A stretch of DNA of 9,357 bases from Actinomycetota bacterium. GTDB lineage: Bacteria > Actinomycetota > Acidimicrobiia > Spongiisociales > ZC4RG35. The translations under genes were made by a program, and so were the position numbers. The stretch spans positions 1 through 9,357 of the forward strand of contig QGUS01000048.1 of the NCBI GenBank assembly GCA_003242515.1, written 5' to 3'. A model generated the notes under the pieces. That model saw only the letters and a list, made by a program, of their open reading frames with translations, did not search any database and was not told the origin of the DNA. This document shows positions 6,335-9,357 of this stretch, in pieces (within the stretch, counting starts at the first letter, position 1; each line of letters starts with the position of its first letter).

Positions 6335-6358
6335 GGGGCGGGCCCGGAGGCCCGCCCC
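6335..6358 (-). terminator. Strong terminator-like hairpin with UNCG-type loop on the minus strand
   Basis: GGGGCGGGCC (6335-6344) pairs perfectly with GGCCCGCCCC (6349-6358) across a 4-base loop. On the minus strand the loop is TCCG closed by C-G, that is C(UCCG)G in RNA, an extra-stable UNCG tetraloop. On the plus strand the loop is CGGA. The minus-strand hairpin begins 10 bases after the aldehyde dehydrogenase stop codon and is followed by only a short T run (GTTTCC). It most likely terminates that gene. Confidence 0.65.
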
Positions 6359-6368
6359 CCACGATCGA

Positions 6369-7807
6369 TCAGAGCTCGTCGCGCAGGCTGAAGACCACCG
6401 TCTGCAGGTCGCAGAACTCGTGGATGCGCTGGCGGCCCCACCCGGTGTCGGTGCCCGCGGCCCCGCCGAACGGCTGGAAGGTCTCCCAGGTGTCGGTGGA
6501 GTCGTTGACGATCACCGTGCCCGAGCGGATCCGGTCGGCGTAGTAGAAGGCCTTGGTGAGGTCATTGGTGAACACCGCCGCCTGCAGGCCAAGCCGGGTC
6601 CGGTTGGCCACGCCGATGGCATCGTCGTCGTCCTTCGCCGTGAGGATCGGGAGCACCGGCCCGAACGACTCCTCCTGGCTGACCAGCGACTCCTCCGGGA
6701 CCCGGTCGATGATCGTGAACTCGTAGTAGAGGTCGGTCGGGTGGCCGGAGGCCCGCTTGCCGCCCATGAGGACGTCGGCGCCGCGCTCGATGGCGTCGGC
6801 GACGTGGCGGTCCATCTTCTGGGCGGTGGGCTCGTTGTTGAGCGGCCCCATGTTCGTCGACTCGTCGAACGGGTCGCCGAGACGGACCTCCTCCGCCGCC
6901 TTCATCGCCGCCTCGACGAACTCGTCGTGGACCTCGTCGAGCACGATGAGACGCTCGGTGGCGACGCACACCTGGCCGGCGTTGTAGTAGGCGCCGTAGA
7001 CCGCGGCCTGGGCGGCCTTCTCGATGTCGGCGTCGGCCGTGACGATGGTCGGGCCGTTGCCGGACATCTCCATGATCGAGCGCTTCAGGCCCATCTGGGA
7101 GACGATCCTGCGGCCGGTGGCCGAGGAGCCCGTGAATCCGATGGCGTCGATGCCCGGATGGGTGACCAGCGCCTCGCCGATCTCGCCGGCACCCGGGATG
7201 ATGGAGATGGCGCCCTTCGGGACCCCCGCCTCCTCGAAGACCCTGGCCATCTCGAGCAGGGCCCAGCAGGTGAACTCCGGCGGCTTGACGATGAGGGCGT
7301 TGCCGGTGGCCAGACCGGGCCCACGTACTCCATGGGGATCATCACCGGGAAGTTCCACGGGGTGATGGCCGCCCACACGCCGACGGGGCGGTAGACGGTG
7401 AACATCCGGCGGGTGCGCTCGGTGGTGGGCAGCACGTCGCCGGTGAGGCGCTTCACGTCCTCCGCGGCGATGTGGAAGTACTCGCCGGACTCGGCGACGT
7501 CGTCGATCGCCTCGGCGTGATACGGCTTGCCCTGCTCGAGGGTGAGGATGCGGGCGACCTCCTCGATCCGCTCCTGCCAGAGGTCGTAGATGCGGAGGCA
7601 CATCTCGGCGCGTTCGAACGCGGTCCAGTGCCGCATCTCCTCGGTGGCCTGGCGGGCGGCGGCTACGGCGCGGTCGATGTCGGCCTGCGACGCCCTGGGG
7701 ACGTTGTAGATGTGCTCGCCGGTGACGGGGGAGCGGACTTCGTAGTGGCCGTCACCGGTGCCATAGGTCCACTCGCCGGCGATGAAGAGCTTCAGGTCTT
7801 CAGCCAT
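6369..7807 (-). CDS. Aldehyde dehydrogenase (NAD(P)+), reading frame interrupted by a -1 shift
   Basis: Two minus-strand frames together make one complete aldehyde dehydrogenase of about 480 residues. Codons from ATG 7807 down to about 7316 give MAEDLKLFIAGEWTYG through PWNFPVMIPMEYVGP, with oxyanion-hole N152. From about 7313 the other frame gives LATGNALIVKPPEF through to the stop at 6369. The second part has GFTGSSATGRRI, general-base E247 in MEMSGNGP, nucleophile C281 in AGQVCVATE, EESFGPVLPI, and a C-terminal PFGGAAGTDTGWGR (numbering assumes a restored frame). The E-to-C distance of 34 matches ALDH2. The enzyme would oxidise an aldehyde or semialdehyde, probably the product of a neighbouring aminotransferase. 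Start ATG 7807 is 6 bases after TACTGT with no Shine-Dalgarno. As written, the first frame continues to 7085 and yields a useless truncated protein. The cause could be a sequencing error, a recent mutation or frameshifting. Confidence 0.87.
7313..7322 (-). other. Frame-break site in the aldehyde dehydrogenase gene
   Basis: On the minus strand the codons read GTG GGC CCG GTC TGG, where the family expects G-P-(A/G)-L-A-T-G-N. Re-reading one G after CCG, or restoring one lost base (for example CCCGG from CCCGGG), gives GGC CCG GGT CTG GCC ACC and restores the conserved frame. The site is a GGG/CCC homopolymer junction, prone to indels. The heptamer G GGC CCG (7322-7316) also formally fits the X XXY YYZ slippery pattern in the correct phase. 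Confidence 0.85.
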
Positions 7808-7813
7808 GGCGGA

Positions 7814-7819
7814 ACAGTA
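7814..7819 (-). promoter_or_regulatory. Putative -10 box (TACTGT) for leaderless aldehyde dehydrogenase mRNA
   Basis: On the minus strand TACTGT is followed by 6 bases (TCCGCC) and then ATG 7807, so transcription should begin at the start codon. No ribosome binding site precedes the ATG. Confidence 0.5.
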
Positions 7820-7825
7820 GCCCTG

Positions 7826-7831
7826 TATCCT
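7826..7831 (+). promoter_or_regulatory. Putative -10 box (TATCCT) for second aminotransferase
   Basis: TATCCT lies 23 bases before ATG 7855. Transcription from about 7838 would give a leader of about 17 bases carrying the AAGGAGG site. It is only 6 bases away from the divergent TACTGT box, so the two promoters must share their upstream DNA. Confidence 0.4.
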
Positions 7832-7844
7832 CCGCCAGGACCTG

Positions 7845-7851
7845 AAGGAGG
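7845..7851 (+). promoter_or_regulatory. Strong ribosome binding site AAGGAGG for second aminotransferase
   Basis: AAGGAGG is followed by 3 bases (GTT) and ATG 7855. The motif is the strongest in the window, although the spacing is short. No other nearby start codon in this frame fits, so 7855 is retained. Confidence 0.65.
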
Positions 7852-7854
7852 GTT

Positions 7855-9165
7855 ATGGGTCTCCAAGGAGAGCGCACCGCGCAATGGTTCCAGAGGAGCC
7901 AGAACGCCCTGGTCAACGGGGTCTCCAGCATGTTCCGTTACTGGGGTCCGGACGACACCCCCGTCATAGACAGAGGTGAGGGGGGTCACGTCTACGACAT
8001 GGACGGGAACCGGTACATCGACTACCAGCTCGGTTTCGGTCCCGTCATCCTCGGTCATGGCCACCCGAAGGTGGTGACGGCGGTAGCCGAGGCGGCCGCC
8101 GACGGCACGACCTTCGCCATGACGCAGCGGCGGGAGATCGAGGCCGCCGAGGTGATCCGGAAGGCGATCCCGTGGGCGGAGGGCATCCGCTTCTCCAACA
8201 CGGGCACCGAGGCGACGATGCACTCGCTCCGGATCGCCAGGGCGTACACGGGCAAGGACGTGGTGCTGAAGTTCGAAGGCCAGTACCACGGCGTGCACGA
8301 CTACGTCCTGTTCTCGACGGCCAGCGTCGACCCGTCGACGTTCGGTTCGAGGTACGCGCCGATCGCGGTGCAGGTCAGCTCGGGCATCCCCGAGTCGATC
8401 CGCAGCTACGTCCGCACGGTGCCGTACAACGACCTGGACGCCCTGGAGCGGGTGTTCCGCAACCACAGCGAGGAGATCGCCGCGGTGATCGTCGAGCCCA
8501 TGCTCGGCAACGCCTTCGGCATCATGCCGCAGCCCGGCTTCCTCGAGGGCGTCCGCGCCATCTGTGACGAGTACGAGGCGGTCCTCATCTTCGACGAGGT
8601 GAAGACCGGGTTCCGTATCGCCCTGGGCGGCGCCCAGGAGTACTTCGGGGTCACCCCGGACATCGCGGCATTCGCCAAGGCCATGGGCAACGGGTTCCCG
8701 GTGGCGGCCATCGCCGCCCGCGGCGGGATCCTCGACGCCTGGGCCAAGGGCGGCATCGCCCAGGCCGGCACCTACGCCGGGAACGGCGTTGCCGCGGCGG
8801 CGGCATACGCCACCGTCTCCGAGTTGGCCACCGGCGAGCCGTACGCGCAGATCGAGAAGGTCGGCCGCTCGCTGATGGAGGGCCTGGAGCGGATCCTCCG
8901 CGACCACTCGGTGGACGGGTGCGTCCTCGGCGTCCCGGCCATGTTCTCGGTCTTCCTCGGCGAGGGGGAGGTCAAGGACTTCCGTGACGCCACCCGGCAC
9001 GACTCGGACCTGTACGAGGAGGTCTGCTACGGGATGATCCGGCGCGGCGTCATGCCCTGCCCCGATGCCCTCGAGCCCTGGTTCATCTGCGCGTCCCACA
9101 CCGAGGAGGACGTGGCGACGACGCTCCAGGCGTTCGAAGAGGCGCTGGTGGAGGCGCTGGATTGA
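7855..9165 (+). CDS. Class III aminotransferase, glutamate-1-semialdehyde aminomutase-like
   Basis: This complete 436-residue fold type I PLP enzyme resembles HemL. The N-terminal block is HVYDMDGNRYIDYQLGFGPVILGHGHP (45-71), followed by the cofactor region FSNTGTEATMHSLRIAR (113-129) and the active-site FEGQYHGVHDY (140-150). IFDEVKTGFRIALGGAQEYFG carries PLP aspartate D247, FAKAMGNGFPVAAI carries Schiff-base lysine K275, and QAGTYAGN (303-310) follows. HemL normally has a PGGVNSPVR-type N-terminal segment and DEVMTGFR; here the segment reads NGVSSMFRYWGPD and the motif DEVKTGFR. It is therefore more likely a paralogous aminotransferase or aminomutase acting on another amino acid than the tetrapyrrole enzyme. 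It is divergent from the aldehyde dehydrogenase over 47 bases, suggesting shared regulation. Its TGA overlaps the TTG start of the DapB-like gene by 4 bases, so the two are coupled. Confidence 0.92.
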   Translation: MGLQGERTAQWFQRSQNALVNGVSSMFRYWGPDDTPVIDRGEGGHVYDMDGNRYIDYQLGFGPVILGHGHPKVVTAVAEAAADGTTFAMTQRREIEAAEVIRKAIPWAEGIRFSNTGTEATMHSLRIARAYTGKDVVLKFEGQYHGVHDYVLFSTASVDPSTFGSRYAPIAVQVSSGIPESIRSYVRTVPYNDLDALERVFRNHSEEIAAVIVEPMLGNAFGIMPQPGFLEGVRAICDEYEAVLIFDEVKTGFRIALGGAQEYFGVTPDIAAFAKAMGNGFPVAAIAARGGILDAWAKGGIAQAGTYAGNGVAAAAAYATVSELATGEPYAQIEKVGRSLMEGLERILRDHSVDGCVLGVPAMFSVFLGEGEVKDFRDATRHDSDLYEEVCYGMIRRGVMPCPDALEPWFICASHTEEDVATTLQAFEEALVEALD

Positions 9166-9357
9166 TCCGGGTAGCCGTCTCGGGGGCGGGCGGGAAGCTC
9201 GCCACTCCGATCATCGAGGCGGTCACCGCCGCAGACGACCTCGAGCTGGTGGGTCTCTACAACCCGAACCGGGCCGGCCAGGCCATGGCCGGCCTGGTCG
9301 TCTCGGGTTCGCGCGATGAGATTCCCCCGACCTCGTGGGGGGGAACCAGTCTACCCC
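9162..9357 (+). CDS. dapB: DapB-like (dihydrodipicolinate reductase-type) dehydrogenase, 5' part only
   Basis: The first 65 codons of a gene cut by the window edge read LIRVAVSGAGGKLATPIIEA, then VTAADDLELVGLYNPNRAGQ and AMAGLVVSGSRDEI. This is a Rossmann nucleotide-binding start (GAGGKL in place of the usual GxxGRM) followed by the DLELVGLYNPN strand that contacts the cofactor. It matches the N-terminal domain of 4-hydroxy-tetrahydrodipicolinate reductase (lysine/diaminopimelate pathway) or a related DapB-fold dehydrogenase. The start is TTG 9162, overlapping the aminotransferase stop as TTGA. No ATG or GTG gives the conserved N-terminus. After about base 9320 the translation (IPPTSWGGTSLP) no longer looks like DapB and the DNA is a palindrome, so the last 12 codons are doubtful. 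Confidence 0.62.
   Translation, partial: MIRVAVSGAGGKLATPIIEAVTAADDLELVGLYNPNRAGQAMAGLVVSGSRDEIPPTSWGGTSLP
9322..9345. repeat. Inverted repeat TTCCCCC/GGGGGAA near the right edge
   Basis: TTCCCCC (9322-9328) and GGGGGAA (9339-9345) form a 7-bp stem around a 10-base loop. The element lies inside the DapB-like reading frame, just where similarity to the family fades. On the minus strand it directly follows a TAGACT (9353-9348) that fits the -10 pattern seen elsewhere in this window. Confidence 0.45.

Noticed and set aside
5943..6362. Minus-strand frame covering the gene-free stretch 6228-6362
   Set aside because: It is Arg/Gly/Pro-rich with no domain, and it runs through the palindrome, the hairpin and the small membrane protein gene.
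6420..7394. 324-codon plus-strand frame antisense to the aldehyde dehydrogenase
   Set aside because: Val/Gly/Asp/Arg-rich shadow; the dehydrogenase active-site motifs are on the minus strand.
7792..9099. 435-codon minus-strand frame antisense to the second aminotransferase
   Set aside because: Shadow frame with no recognisable domain; it also overlaps the divergent promoter region.
7855..9165. Assignment as true HemL (tetrapyrrole synthesis)
   Set aside because: The typical HemL N-terminal PGGVNSPVR-type segment and DEVMTGFR are replaced, and the neighbours are catabolic rather than heme genes.
1..9357. tRNA, rRNA, CRISPR array, insertion sequence or phage elements
   Set aside because: No spaced direct repeats, transposase-like proteins or cloverleaf-like sequences were seen on reading both strands.

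Overview
The window is very GC-rich, densely packed bacterial DNA. Nearly every promoter-proximal gene has a TANNNT -10-like box a few bases upstream of its start codon and no Shine-Dalgarno sequence, while operon-internal genes do have one. Together with the protein sequences this suggests a high-GC Gram-positive (Actinobacteriota-type) organism. The lineage is an inference, and I cannot name a genus.

Layout, left to right. A class III aminotransferase (minus strand, its 3' end outside the window) is divergent from a three-gene plus-strand operon: a C45/AAT-type Ntn acyltransferase or amidohydrolase, a GNAT acetyltransferase, and a DUF4126 membrane protein. These genes overlap or lie 2 bases apart. 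A convergent agmatinase-type ureohydrolase follows on the minus strand, with a GC hairpin at its stop codon. It shares a compact, nearly symmetrical divergent promoter with an MFS transporter, which is followed by a 74-residue membrane protein. A short gene-free stretch (6228-6368) holds a perfect 14-bp palindrome and a strong hairpin. Next comes a minus-strand aldehyde dehydrogenase whose reading frame is broken once, near 7313-7322. It is divergent, across 47 bases, from a second class III aminotransferase of the glutamate-1-semialdehyde-aminomutase-like type. That gene overlaps by 4 bases the start of a DapB-like dehydrogenase, which runs off the right edge.

Taken together this reads as an amine/amide nitrogen catabolism neighbourhood: two omega-type aminotransferases, a semialdehyde-type aldehyde dehydrogenase, a guanidino-group hydrolase, an amide-bond Ntn enzyme, an N-acetyltransferase and an exporter or importer. 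One possible route is agmatine to putrescine plus urea, then aminoaldehyde, then amino acid. Substrates cannot be fixed from sequence. I see no defence system, mobile element, CRISPR array or RNA gene. The most unusual points are the aldehyde dehydrogenase frame break at a GGGCCCG heptamer, the consistent leaderless-promoter architecture, the stand-alone form of a GNAT usually seen fused to a nitrilase, and the odd palindromic sequence where DapB similarity fades at the right edge.
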